A DNA stretch of 64,000 bases from assembly GCF_029285175.1 (NCBI RefSeq), contig NZ_JABEDH010000003.1:62001-126000 (forward strand), written 5' to 3'. Under the pieces are notes generated by a model. It searched no databases. It was not told where the DNA came from and saw only the letters and a list, made by a program, of their open reading frames with translations. Below, piece by piece: positions 34,926-44,066 of the stretch (positions are counted from its first letter, which is position 1; each line of letters begins with the position of its first letter). Origin of the DNA: Sulfitobacter sp. M05 (GTDB lineage: Bacteria; Pseudomonadota; Alphaproteobacteria; Rhodobacterales; Rhodobacteraceae). Both the position numbers and the translations under genes were made by a program.

Positions 34926-35002
34926 GGCGGGCCTTTGGTCTGGATCAGGTTGTGGTGTCTTGCCCGAAAACCGCCCCTAAACCAAGGGGGGCCGAGCGGA
35001 TA

Positions 35003-35443
35003 TCAGGGGCGGCGCGGCCCGCGGGCGGCGTCGATTTGGTCGGCGGTGTCGGCGGCATAGGGCAGATAGCGCATCAATATACGTTGCCCCGAGGCAAGTT
35101 TGACCACAACGCGGGTGCCGAATTGCACCTTGGCGCTGTCGATTTCTCCAAGCGGAATTTGCGCTCGCCCGTCTGGCCCGTCATAGATCAGTTGTCCCTC
35201 GCTGATTTGCCACAAATCATTGCGCAGGTTGCGCCACCGCAGCAGGTCCTCGATTACAAAGCCTAATGTCAGCACTCCGGCACTTGGAAAAATCCAGACG
35301 TCCGGAAGCGTGAAATAGAACGAATAGGCAAAGATAATGGCCGAGAGGCCGAGAAACGTAAGGACAGCGGTGATTCCCACACGTCGCAAGAACACCCGCC
35401 GCGAGGGGGTCCAGCTGATGCCGTCCGCCGTCAGGCGATCCAC
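35003..35443 (-). CDS. Membrane protein with PH-like domain, unknown function
   Basis: A 146-residue protein starting at GTG 35443. Two hydrophobic segments (about 20-45 and 50-66) precede a soluble domain with alternating strands (WQISEGQLIYDGPDGRAQIPL, VVVKLASGQRILMRYLP) suggestive of a bacterial PH-like fold. The start lies inside the end of an upstream 32-codon gene (13-base overlap). It sits between pyrB and the PyrC'-like gene. No named family is recognised, and its job is unknown. Confidence 0.72.
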   Translation of the reverse strand: MDRLTADGISWTPSRRVFLRRVGITAVLTFLGLSAIIFAYSFYFTLPDVWIFPSAGVLTLGFVIEDLLRWRNLRNDLWQISEGQLIYDGPDGRAQIPLGEIDSAKVQFGTRVVVKLASGQRILMRYLPYAADTADQIDAARGPRRP

Positions 35444-35529
35444 AGCATCATGCCCACAATGCCAAAGGCGACGAGTAAAGCGATGGTCGCGATTCTGCCG
35501 GACATCTTGGGATCTTTAGGGTCTTCCAT
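35431..35529 (-). CDS. 32-residue single-helix membrane protein
   Basis: A 32-codon frame (beginning MEDPKDPKMSGRIA) encodes a charged N-terminus and one hydrophobic helix (about 13-31). AAAGGAA precedes its ATG by 5 bases, and its end overlaps the next gene by 13 bases. It fills what would otherwise be a gap in a tightly packed operon. The good ribosome site and overlap support a real gene. Function unknown; it may assist its membrane-protein neighbours. Confidence 0.62.
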   Translation of the reverse strand: MEDPKDPKMSGRIATIALLVAFGIVGMMLWIA

Positions 35530-35553
35530 CTGGTGTTCCTTTCGCAGGATAGG

Positions 35554-36081
35554 TCAGGCCAAGGCCCACCACAATATGACAACGGCAAGCAGGATCAGCG
35601 CGCCAACCGCCAATGATCCGCCGCGGCGGGTGTCGGTGGCGGTGGCCGACGGGGGAGGGGGGCCGGTGTAGGGCTGTGCAGCATGGGCCGAGACATTGGT
35701 TTGCGGACGCGACGCCGGTGATTGTGCGTATGTGCCGATCAGTGTCAGCGCAGAGGCCGGCGTCAGGGTCGTCGCCTTGCCGCCAAAGGCCAGCGAATGC
35801 ACCAGCATTACCCATCCGTCTAGCGCCGCCAGTTTGGCCGCGTCGCGTTTAAGATCGGCTTCCGGCGCATCCGTGCCATCGCGCAAATATCCGACAAGCC
35901 CAACGTCGCCCAGATCGGCAAGTTGAAACACCTCAAGACCGTCAGGGTTCAGCCCCTCGGCCCCCAGTATTGCCAACTGTGCCTGCGGGTTGGCTTGCAA
36001 GCTCCGTGCCTGTGTCGGCGGCATCGACAGGGAAAACACCCGCGTTGTGCCGATTTCTCCGGTTGAGATATCAAGGCCCAT
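35554..36081 (-). CDS. Tail-anchored membrane protein, unknown function
   Basis: A 175-residue protein with a soluble N-terminal domain (about 1-120) containing FSLSMPPTQARSLQ and ALDGWVMLVHSLAFGGKATTLTP. A Pro-rich linker follows, and a C-terminal helix (about 153-174, ending LLAVVILWWALA) makes it tail-anchored. It starts 5 bases after the pyrB stop, so it is in the pyrB transcript. I do not recognise a named family. The conserved-looking soluble part suggests a binding or regulatory role, not catalysis; this is a guess. Confidence 0.72.
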   Translation of the reverse strand: MGLDISTGEIGTTRVFSLSMPPTQARSLQANPQAQLAILGAEGLNPDGLEVFQLADLGDVGLVGYLRDGTDAPEADLKRDAAKLAALDGWVMLVHSLAFGGKATTLTPASALTLIGTYAQSPASRPQTNVSAHAAQPYTGPPPPSATATDTRRGGSLAVGALILLAVVILWWALA

Positions 36082-36086
36082 CGCTG

Positions 36087-37049
36087 TTACACCGTTTCCA
36101 ATGCGCTGGTGCGAAGATTGCGGGCCAAGAGATCCATCACGGCCATACGCACAGCGACGCCCATTTCGACCTGATCCTGAATCACACTGCGGTTGATGTC
36201 ATCGGCCAGCGTTCCGTCAATCTCGACTCCGCGATTCATCGGGCCGGGGTGCATTACAATCGCGTCGGGTTTGGCATGGGCCAGCTTGTCCGCGTCCAGC
36301 CCGTAGCGGTGGTAATATTCGCGTTCTGACGGGATGAACCCGCCGTCCATCCGTTCCTTTTGCAGGCGCAGCATCATCACCACATCCACGTCCTTCAGCC
36401 CCTCGGCCATGTCGTCAAAGACCTCGACCCCGAATTCGCTGATCCCCGATGGCATCAAAGTGGGCGGGCCAATCAGGCGGATGCGGTTCTCCATCTTGCC
36501 CAGCAGCATGATGTTGGAACGGGCGACACGGGAATGCGCGATATCACCACAGATCGCGATGGACAGGCGGTGCAGGCGTCCCTTGGCGCGCCGGATTGTC
36601 AGCGCGTCCAGCAGCGCCTGTGTTGGGTGTTCGTGACGTCCGTCACCGGCATTCAACACTGCACAGTTTACCTTTTGCGCCAACAGGTCGACTGCGCCGG
36701 ATTGCGGATGGCGCACCACCAACAGATCAGGGTGCATTGCATTCAGTGTCATTGCCGTATCAATCAGGGTCTCGCCTTTTTTGATCGAAGAGGCCTGCAT
36801 TGCCATGTTCATGACATCCGCCCCAAGGCGTTTACCGGCAATTTCAAAGCTGGCCTGCGTGCGGGTGGAATTCTCGAAAAACATGTTAATTTGCGTCAAC
36901 CCTGCAAGGGCATCGGTATGTTTCAGCGGCTGGCGGTTCAGGTCTGCATAGGTATCGGCCAGATCAAGAATCGCCGTGATGTCTGTTGGTGACAGATGTT
37001 CGATACCAAGCAGGTGTTTATGGGGGAATGCGGCGGGTGCGAGGGACAT
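36087..37049 (-). CDS. pyrB: Aspartate carbamoyltransferase catalytic subunit
   Basis: PyrB (320 residues) joins carbamoyl phosphate and aspartate in pyrimidine synthesis. Binding motifs are intact: [13 protein letters not shown] for carbamoyl phosphate, [10 protein letters not shown] (as [11 protein letters not shown]) and [14 protein letters not shown] chose ATG at 37049 (MSLAPAAFP); upstream codons lack family similarity. It heads a minus-strand block of pyrB, three unknown membrane proteins, a PyrC'-like gene and plsY. No pyrI-like regulatory chain is seen, which fits the class A type that uses a dihydroorotase-like partner. Confidence 0.95.
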   Translation of the reverse strand: MSLAPAAFPHKHLLGIEHLSPTDITAILDLADTYADLNRQPLKHTDALAGLTQINMFFENSTRTQASFEIAGKRLGADVMNMAMQASSIKKGETLIDTAMTLNAMHPDLLVVRHPQSGAVDLLAQKVNCAVLNAGDGRHEHPTQALLDALTIRRAKGRLHRLSIAICGDIAHSRVARSNIMLLGKMENRIRLIGPPTLMPSGISEFGVEVFDDMAEGLKDVDVVMMLRLQKERMDGGFIPSEREYYHRYGLDADKLAHAKPDAIVMHPGPMNRGVEIDGTLADDINRSVIQDQVEMGVAVRMAVMDLLARNLRTSALETV

Positions 37050-37153
37050 GGGGACACCTTTGAATGTGATTGCCCCCTTATAGGGTGCGGGCCGGTGTCG
37101 CGGCAAGGCGATGAGGGATTTAGATTGCTCTTTAGGGGGCGTAAGCTGTGGCC

Positions 37154-37924
37154 ATGGAATCAGCGAGCTTTCATCACGATCACGCACTGCTGGAATGGCA
37201 GATTGAACTTGGTGCGACCGAGGCGATTTCGGACGTGCCGGTCAATCGCTATGAGGTGCCTGCCGCAGTTGAAAAACCCAAGGGTGCCACGCCGCCAGCG
37301 GTTGGGTTTGTCCCGATGGCCAAGGAAGATCCCGTCGCTTTGGCCGAACAGGCGGCCAAGGCCGCGAACACGCTTGAGGAATTGCGCGCTGCGATGGCGG
37401 GCTTTGATCATTGTGATTTGAAAAAGGGCGCGCGAAATCTGGTATTTTCCGATGGCACGCCGGGGGCCCGTGTGATGCTGGTCGGCGAGGCACCGGGGCG
37501 CGATGAAGACCGCGAAGGCAGGCCGTTTGTCGGGAAGGCGGGACAGTTGCTCGACAAGATGCTGGCGGCGATCCAGATGGGGCGCAACCATGCTGAGGCA
37601 CCGGTCTATATCACCAATGTTTTGCCATGGCGTCCACCACAGAACCGCGATCCGAAGCCGCATGAAATCGCGATGATGAAACCGTTTTTGTTGCGCCATA
37701 TCGAATTGGCCGCGCCTGACATATTGGTCCTTGTGGGCAATTGGTCTTGCCAGACTTTGCTAGGCAAACGCGGTATCACCCGGCTACGCGGACAATGGAC
37801 GCAAGCGGCGGACCGACCTGCTCTGCCGATTTTTCATCCGGCCTATCTGCTGCGCTCGCCTGAATACAAACGCGAGGCATGGGCGGATTTGCTTAGCCTG
37901 CGGGAACGGATGAAGAATGGTTGA
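37154..37924 (+). CDS. Uracil-DNA glycosylase, family-4-like without Fe-S cysteines
   Basis: A 256-residue uracil-DNA glycosylase. Motif A ([24 protein letters not shown]) and motif B (HPAYLLRSP) match family 4. The four cysteines that hold the 4Fe-4S cluster in that family are not present: only C87 and C199 occur, and the usual KCRPP reads PWRPP (W159). An N-terminal extension of about 75 residues precedes the catalytic domain. I chose ATG 37154 over GTG 37148. It removes uracil from DNA as the first step of base excision repair. Its end overlaps a LysE gene by 8 bases. Confidence 0.88.
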   Translation: MESASFHHDHALLEWQIELGATEAISDVPVNRYEVPAAVEKPKGATPPAVGFVPMAKEDPVALAEQAAKAANTLEELRAAMAGFDHCDLKKGARNLVFSDGTPGARVMLVGEAPGRDEDREGRPFVGKAGQLLDKMLAAIQMGRNHAEAPVYITNVLPWRPPQNRDPKPHEIAMMKPFLLRHIELAAPDILVLVGNWSCQTLLGKRGITRLRGQWTQAADRPALPIFHPAYLLRSPEYKREAWADLLSLRERMKNG

Positions 37925-38540
37925 CCCCCTAACACTTTTGGCCTTCGTGCCTGCGGCTCTTGCGCTGAACCTGACGCCGGGGCCTGATATGATGTTCTGT
38001 CTGGGGCAGGGATTGCGGGCCGGTCCGCGCGCGGCTTTTGCCGCCAGCGGTGGTGTGGCAGTCGGCGGCATGGTGCATGTTGCCTTGGCGGGATTGGGGT
38101 TGGGCGCGGTGATTGCGGCGCACCCTTGGGCCTTTGATGTGATCCGCTGGATCGGTGTGGCCTATCTTGTTTACCTTGCCATAGGTGCTTTTCGGCCAGT
38201 TCCGCCCGTGGGGCCGACGGGGCCGGGCCTGTCCGTCGGGCGTGCCTTTGGCACCGGCCTTATGATCAACCTGACTAACCCAAAAGTGATCCTGTTCGTG
38301 CTGGCCTTTGTGCCGCAGTTTATCCGTCCCGAGGCTGGCAATGTGCTGGGCCAGTTCCTGATCTGCGGCGCGGTGATCGGTGTCGGTGGTTTTGTGATCA
38401 ACGGGGCGGTCGGCGCATTTGCGGGACGGTTTGGCCGTGCCCTAGCGACGGGTGGCCGGGCAAGCCGTGTCACGGGGTGGATCAGCGGTAGCATTTTTCT
38501 GGGCCTCGCCGCCCGACTAGCAGTATTGGAGCGTACATGA
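37917..38540 (+). CDS. LysE/RhtB family exporter
   Basis: A 207-residue transporter with about six helices. Family marks are [26 protein letters not shown] at the N-terminus and [19 protein letters not shown] in the middle. It overlaps the glycosylase gene by 8 bases and the moaB gene by 4 bases. The pairing with those genes is probably transcriptional and not functional. The substrate, an amino acid or analogue, is unknown. Confidence 0.88.
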   Translation: MVDPLTLLAFVPAALALNLTPGPDMMFCLGQGLRAGPRAAFAASGGVAVGGMVHVALAGLGLGAVIAAHPWAFDVIRWIGVAYLVYLAIGAFRPVPPVGPTGPGLSVGRAFGTGLMINLTNPKVILFVLAFVPQFIRPEAGNVLGQFLICGAVIGVGGFVINGAVGAFAGRFGRALATGGRASRVTGWISGSIFLGLAARLAVLERT

Positions 38541-39079
38541 GCCGTATTGACGAAACCGCCGAATTTGTCGCGGTGCGGATTGCACTTCTGACGGTATCGG
38601 ACAGCCGCGATTTGTCGCAGGACCGCTCTGGCGATGTGCTGCGTGACCGGATTGAGGCGGCGGGGCATTCGGTTGCCGAGCGCCATATTCTGCCGGACGA
38701 GCGGGGCCTGATTGCAGACCAGCTGCGGGCGTGGTGTGCGGACGACGCGATTGATGTGATCCTTTCTACAGGCGGCACAGGATTGACTGGACGTGATGTC
38801 ACGGTCGAGGCACATCGCGATGTCTATGAAAAAGAGATCGAAGCCTTCGGTACTGTTTTTACAATCGTCTCGATGCAAAAGATTGGCACGTCAGCGGTGC
38901 AAAGCCGTGCAACCGGTGGTGTGGCGAATGGTACCTATCTGTTTGCGCTGCCCGGATCGCCGGGGGCCTGCAAGGATGCATGGGATGAAATTCTGGTGAA
39001 ACAGTTCGATTACCGGCACCGGCCCTGCAATTTTGTCGAAATCATGCCGCGTCTGGATGAACACAAGCGGCGAAAATAA
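38537..39079 (+). CDS. moaB: Molybdenum cofactor biosynthesis protein B
   Basis: MoaB (180 residues) belongs to the MoaB/Mog family, which adenylates molybdopterin before metal insertion. The binding motif STGGTGLTGRDVT and the segment LPGSPGACKDAWDEIL are clear. ATG overlaps the LysE stop (ATGA). Other cofactor genes are in two separate places in this window (moaDE and fdhD-mobA-mobB-moeA). Confidence 0.94.
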   Translation: MSRIDETAEFVAVRIALLTVSDSRDLSQDRSGDVLRDRIEAAGHSVAERHILPDERGLIADQLRAWCADDAIDVILSTGGTGLTGRDVTVEAHRDVYEKEIEAFGTVFTIVSMQKIGTSAVQSRATGGVANGTYLFALPGSPGACKDAWDEILVKQFDYRHRPCNFVEIMPRLDEHKRRK

Positions 39080-39194
39080 TAGTGTGTTTCCTGCGACAGA
39101 AACGCCCAAGACCGCCGTTGAACAAGATGTAACTTGGTATTCCCTGCGCGGCCATTAGGGTGGCGCAGAGGAAAACCCATTGGATCGGACGGGT

Positions 39195-40643
39195 ATGCGT
39201 TTTTTACGTCAAAGCATGATTGGCCTCTTTCTGGCGGCCTGCACCATTGGATTGCTGGTGTTTGCCGCCGCAATGGTGGGGGGCGCGGTCAAAGAACGGA
39301 TGGCCGAGGATCCCAAAGCCCCCCCAGTGCGCGAGCGCGTTTTTGCGGTGAATGTGATCACGGCGCAAGCTGAGGATATCGTGCCGGTGCTGGAAACCTT
39401 TGGCGAGGTGCAAAGCCGCCGGTTGCTTGAGCTGCGCGCGGCAGGCGGTGGACGGGTTGTCGAACTGGCCGAAGGTTTTGAGGATGGCGGTCGGGTAACG
39501 GCCGGTCAGGTGCTGGTGCGTCTGGATCCGGCAGATGCGCAATCGGCGGTGGATCGTGCGCAAAGTGATGTGGCCGATGCTTTGGCCGAGGGCCGCGATG
39601 CGGCACGCTCGCTTGAACTGGCGGGGGCGGAGCTGGACGCGACCCAATTGCAGGCGGATTTGCGCACCCGCGCATTTGAGCGCCAGCAGGGATTGGCGCA
39701 ACGCGGTGTCGGGACAGCCGCGACCACAGAGGCGGCAGAGCTGGCCGCCGCCGGTGCGCAACAGCTGGTTGTGTCCCGCAGGCAGGCCGTCGCACAGGCC
39801 GAGGCGCGGCTGGATCAGACCAAAACCCGGCTGGCGCGGGCGCGGATCACTTTGGCCGAAGCTGAACGGAGGCTGACCGATACCACCTTGACGGCACCGT
39901 TTGACGGGACGCTTTCGGCGACCGATGTGGTCGTGGGGCGACGGGTTTCCGCAAACGAGCGGCTGGCAGAATTGATTGATCCGCAAGACCTTGAGGTGTC
40001 GTTCCGCCTGTCGACGGCGCAATACGCGCGATTGCTGGACGAAAACGCCGGATTGGTAAACGCCGAGGTTACTGTGTTGCTTGATATCACCGGCGTTGAC
40101 CTTGAGGCAAAGGGCAGGATCAGCCGCGCAAGCGCCGCCGCCGGCGAGGGGGCGACAGGTCGGTTGATCTTTGCTGCGCTTGGTAATGCCGGCGGTTTCA
40201 AACCCGGCGATTTCGTGACCGTGCGGGTGCAGGAACCTTTGCTGGAAAATGTCACCCGTCTGCCCGCGTCTGCGGTGGATGCACAGGGTGAATTGCTGGT
40301 GCTGGATCAGGAAAACCGGCTTGAGGCGGTACGTGTCGAAATCTTGCGCCGGCAAGGGGATGACGTCTTGGTACGGGGGGCGATCCTGGGCCGGCAGGTG
40401 GTCGAGGCCCGCTCGCCGCTTTTGGGAGGCGGCATTGCGGTCAAGCCTGTGATCCGTGGGGCGCCGCCTTCAGAACCGGAAATGCTTGAACTCTCCGCAG
40501 AACGCCGTGCCAAACTGGTCGCCTTTGTCGAGGCAAACCAGCGGATGCCCAAAGAGGCCAAGGCCCGGGTGCTGGCCCGTCTGGCGGAGCCGACCGTGCC
40601 GGCACAGATGGTCGCCCGCATTGAAAGCCGGATGGGGGGCTGA
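39195..40643 (+). CDS. RND efflux periplasmic adaptor (HlyD/AcrA family)
   Basis: A 482-residue membrane fusion protein. An N-terminal helix (about 7-30) anchors it. Then come the first lipoyl half (AAGGGRVVELAEGFEDGGRVTAGQVLVRLDPADA), an Ala/Glu-rich alpha-hairpin (about 115-220), the second half (LTAPFDGTLSATDVVVGRRV) and a beta-barrel. A C-terminal tail of about 55 charged residues exceeds the usual length and may contact the pump. Start ATG at 39195; an upstream TTG is less likely. It ends 3 bases before its pump gene. No outer-membrane channel gene is nearby. Confidence 0.92.
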   Translation: MRFLRQSMIGLFLAACTIGLLVFAAAMVGGAVKERMAEDPKAPPVRERVFAVNVITAQAEDIVPVLETFGEVQSRRLLELRAAGGGRVVELAEGFEDGGRVTAGQVLVRLDPADAQSAVDRAQSDVADALAEGRDAARSLELAGAELDATQLQADLRTRAFERQQGLAQRGVGTAATTEAAELAAAGAQQLVVSRRQAVAQAEARLDQTKTRLARARITLAEAERRLTDTTLTAPFDGTLSATDVVVGRRVSANERLAELIDPQDLEVSFRLSTAQYARLLDENAGLVNAEVTVLLDITGVDLEAKGRISRASAAAGEGATGRLIFAALGNAGGFKPGDFVTVRVQEPLLENVTRLPASAVDAQGELLVLDQENRLEAVRVEILRRQGDDVLVRGAILGRQVVEARSPLLGGGIAVKPVIRGAPPSEPEMLELSAERRAKLVAFVEANQRMPKEAKARVLARLAEPTVPAQMVARIESRMGG

Positions 40644-40646
40644 TCC

Positions 40647-43600
40647 ATGGTACGCAAGATGCCAAGCCCGGCCGGAGGCATCCTGTCGTATTTCGTGCGT
40701 CACCGCACGGCGGCCAACCTTTTGTTGATGGTCCTGCTGGTTGCCGGTTTCGTTTCGGCACCCAACATGCGGGCCCAGTTTTTCCCGGATGTGATTGTCG
40801 ATAATGTAACGGTGTCAACAGTTTGGCTGGGCGCTGGTGCCGAGGATGTCGATGCCGGCATTGTACAGATCCTAGAGCCTGCTTTGCTGGCCATTGAAGG
40901 TGTCGAAGGTTCAAACAGTACCTCACGCGAAGGATCGGGGCGCATTGTCCTTGATTTCGAACCGGGCTGGGACATGGCGCGCGCTGCCGCAGATGTGCAG
41001 ACGGCGGTAGACCTTGTCACCAGTTTACCCGAGGAGGCGGAAGAACCCAACGTGCGCCGCGGGGCGTGGCGCGACAGGGTGACGGATGTTGTGATCACAG
41101 GGCCGGTAGCGACCGAACAGCTGGGTCGGTTCGCGGATGAATTTGTCACCCGGCTGTTTGCCGCCGGTGTGACCCGCACCACCATTCAGGGTGTGGCCGC
41201 GCCCCAGACCCTGATCGAAGTGCCTTCGGTTCAGCTTGTTGCCTATGACATCACCATGGCGGAAATTGCGGCGGCCATCGCCGCAGAGGTCGATGCCGAT
41301 CCGGCGGGGGATGTCGGCGGGGCGAATGCGCGGGTGCGCACTGGTACGGCGAAACGGTCAGCGCGCGAGATTGCAGGCATCGTTCTGCGCTCGAATTCTG
41401 ATGGATCGAAACTGACGATCGGGGATGTGGCCACGGTACGCGCCGAGGGCGTGGACCGTGAACGACAGTTTTTTGTGGGGCAGAACCCCGCGATGTCGGT
41501 GCGGGTGGACAGGTCGGATCGGGGTGACGCCATTGGCATACAGGAAGACGTCGAGCGCGTCGCGACTGAGCTGCGGGCGAACCTGCCTGCGGCGGTGACG
41601 GTCGAGTTGATCCGTACCCGATCCGAGGCCATCAAAGGCCGGCTTGATCTGTTGATTGATAATGGACTGATGGGGCTGGGTCTTGTGGTTGGGCTGTTGT
41701 TTCTGTTCCTGAATGCGCGCACAGCCTTTTGGGTGGCCGCCGGCATTCCCGTGGCGATGGGGGCGGCAATTGCCCTGATGTATCTGGGGGGGCTGACGAT
41801 CAACATGATCTCGCTGTTCGGATTGATTATCACGCTGGGCATCGTTGTGGATGACGCGATTGTTGTGGGGGAACATACGGATCACCGGTATCGCGCCTTG
41901 GGGGAGCCACCGATGGTCGCGGCAGAAAAAGCGGCGCAGCGCATGTCGATGCCAGTGTTTGCCGCGACACTCACAACCATCATTGCGTTTTTCGGACTGG
42001 TCGCCGTGGGCGGGCGGTTTGGCGATTTGATCCGCGATATTCCCTACACGGTGATTGCTGTGTTGGCCGCATCGCTGGTTGAGTGTTTTCTGATCCTGCC
42101 CAACCACATGGCCCATGCCGTGGCGGCAGCGGATAAGGCGCATTGGTATGATACACCCAGCCGCGTGGTGAATCGCGGCTTTGTTTGGCTGCGCGAAACC
42201 CTGTTCCGTCCTTTTATGGCCGGGGTGATCCGTGCGCGTTACGTTGTGCTGGCCGGCGTCGTTGCCGTCTTGGCGTCGCAACTGGCGATGTTCATCAAAG
42301 GGGATGTGCAATGGCGGTTCTTCAACGCACCGGAACGCGGGTCTGTCACCGGTAACTTTATGATGACCGAAGGGGCGACCCGTGCGGATACACTGGCGAT
42401 GATGCGTGAAATGCAGCGCGCCACCGAGGTGTTGGGCGCGGAATACGGCGAACGCTATGGGGTTAATCCGCTGGATTATGTGATTGCCCAGACCGGTGGC
42501 AACTCCGGCTATGGGCTTGCTGGGGCGGATACCAAGGATAACGACCTATTGGGTGGCATTTCGATTGAACTGATCGACGCGGATCTGCGGTGCCCGCGCA
42601 CCGAAGGGTGCTATTCCAGTTTTGCCTTCGTGGCCGAACTGCAAGACAGCGTGGTCAACCATCCGATGGCCGAGACGGTCAGCTTTCGCGGCTGGCGCTC
42701 TGGTCCGGGTGGTGATGCGCTGGATGTCCAGTTTTACGGAGCAGATACGGAGAGGTTGAAAGCCGCGTCCGAAGCTTTGCAGGAGGCGCTGCGCCAGTAC
42801 CCCGAGGTTAGCGCGGTGCAGGACAATCTGGCTTATGACAAGGAAGAGTTGATCCTTGATCTGACACCGCAGGGGCAGGCGCTGGGCTTTACCATCGACA
42901 CGTTGGGCCGCGCTTTGCGCCACCGGTTGGGCGGCATCGAAGCGGCAACCTATCCTGATGGGCCACGCTCTGCGACGATCCGCGTGGAACTGCCCAAGGG
43001 CGAGCTGACGGCGGATTTTCTGGACCGTACGCAAATGCGGACACCTGCCGGCCTCTATGTGCCGTTGGCGGATATCGTGAGTGTTCAGCGACGCACGGGG
43101 TTTTCCACCGTCCGGCGTGAAAACGGCATTCGCCTGATTTCGGTGACAGGGGATATTTCCGAGGATGACGCGGCACGTGCCACGGCGATTCAGGACGCAC
43201 TGGAAAATGATATCTTGCCTCGCATCGCCTCAGAACTTCAGGTTGAATACCGCCTCGCGGGGCTAAGCGAACAAGAGAGTGATTTCCTGAGCGATGCACT
43301 GACGGGGCTGACCTTGTGTCTGACCGGCATCTATCTGGTGCTGGCATGGGTGTTCGGCAGCTGGACACGGCCCATGGTGGTTATGGCAATCATCCCGTTT
43401 GGATTGGTCGGCACCATCTACGGGCATCACCTGTGGGAGGTGCCGTTGAGCATGTTCACGGTTGTCGGCTTGCTGGGCATGACCGGTATCATCATTAACG
43501 ATTCCATTGTTCTGGTCACTACAATCGACGAATATGCAGAGACGCGCGGGCTGATCCCGTCGATTATCGACGGGGCCGCGGACCGCCTGCGGCCTGTGAT

Positions 43601-44057
43601 GCTGACCACTTTAACCACGGTGCTGGGCATGGCACCGCTGCTCTATGAGCAAAGCCAACAAGCGCAGTTCCTTAAACCTACGGTGATCACGCTGGTTTAT
43701 GGCCTTGGCTTCGGGATGATCCTTGTGCTGTTGGTGGTGCCTGCCTTGATCGCTGCGCAACATGACGTGGCCCGCCAGATTGCGGCGCTGCGCCGTGGGA
43801 TGCGGGCGCCGCTCAAGGGGCTTCGGCTGGGGATGTTGGGGCTTTGGACGGTGGTGTTGGGCTGGGGCGCGGTGACGATGGGCTGGGCGGCGTGGTTCGG
43901 TGCGTTACATCCGCTTGCCGCCAGCGTGGTGCCGGCGATGCAGGCCTTGCCAGCACTATTGGCGGGGCTGTTGTTGTTTGTCGCGGGGGCCGCGTTGGTG
44001 GCGCTGGTCGGTTACCTGATGATGGCACTGGTGTTCAACATGCGCCGAAAGGTCTGA
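40647..44057 (+). CDS. RND efflux pump, inner-membrane transporter
   Basis: A 1136-residue AcrB/MexF-type pump. The twelve core helices and two large periplasmic loops are evident, with the proton-relay Asp pair in TM4 (GIVVDDAIVVGEH) and the second-half equivalent GMTGIIINDSIVLVTT. After TM12 (GLGFGMILVLLVVPALIAAQ) the protein continues for about 115 residues with two additional predicted helices, which typical AcrB lacks. It probably exports hydrophobic compounds with its adaptor. Cargo is unknown. Confidence 0.93.
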   Translation: MVRKMPSPAGGILSYFVRHRTAANLLLMVLLVAGFVSAPNMRAQFFPDVIVDNVTVSTVWLGAGAEDVDAGIVQILEPALLAIEGVEGSNSTSREGSGRIVLDFEPGWDMARAAADVQTAVDLVTSLPEEAEEPNVRRGAWRDRVTDVVITGPVATEQLGRFADEFVTRLFAAGVTRTTIQGVAAPQTLIEVPSVQLVAYDITMAEIAAAIAAEVDADPAGDVGGANARVRTGTAKRSAREIAGIVLRSNSDGSKLTIGDVATVRAEGVDRERQFFVGQNPAMSVRVDRSDRGDAIGIQEDVERVATELRANLPAAVTVELIRTRSEAIKGRLDLLIDNGLMGLGLVVGLLFLFLNARTAFWVAAGIPVAMGAAIALMYLGGLTINMISLFGLIITLGIVVDDAIVVGEHTDHRYRALGEPPMVAAEKAAQRMSMPVFAATLTTIIAFFGLVAVGGRFGDLIRDIPYTVIAVLAASLVECFLILPNHMAHAVAAADKAHWYDTPSRVVNRGFVWLRETLFRPFMAGVIRARYVVLAGVVAVLASQLAMFIKGDVQWRFFNAPERGSVTGNFMMTEGATRADTLAMMREMQRATEVLGAEYGERYGVNPLDYVIAQTGGNSGYGLAGADTKDNDLLGGISIELIDADLRCPRTEGCYSSFAFVAELQDSVVNHPMAETVSFRGWRSGPGGDALDVQFYGADTERLKAASEALQEALRQYPEVSAVQDNLAYDKEELILDLTPQGQALGFTIDTLGRALRHRLGGIEAATYPDGPRSATIRVELPKGELTADFLDRTQMRTPAGLYVPLADIVSVQRRTGFSTVRRENGIRLISVTGDISEDDAARATAIQDALENDILPRIASELQVEYRLAGLSEQESDFLSDALTGLTLCLTGIYLVLAWVFGSWTRPMVVMAIIPFGLVGTIYGHHLWEVPLSMFTVVGLLGMTGIIINDSIVLVTTIDEYAETRGLIPSIIDGAADRLRPVMLTTLTTVLGMAPLLYEQSQQAQFLKPTVITLVYGLGFGMILVLLVVPALIAAQHDVARQIAALRRGMRAPLKGLRLGMLGLWTVVLGWGAVTMGWAAWFGALHPLAASVVPAMQALPALLAGLLLFVAGAALVALVGYLMMALVFNMRRKV

Positions 44058-44066
44058 GTGCGCCGC

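Noticed and set aside
34960-34990. Possible hairpin (GCCCCT...AGGGGGGC) between the 146-residue protein gene and pyrC'
   Set aside because: Short, imperfect stem without a T-run in a tightly packed operon.
34002-35060. 352-codon open frame antisense to the PyrC'-like gene
   Set aside because: Low-quality composition and no plausible ribosome site; it crosses a gene boundary on the other strand.
39204-40355. 383-codon open frame antisense to the RND adaptor
   Set aside because: Shadow of a clearly coding strand with lipoyl and hairpin motifs.
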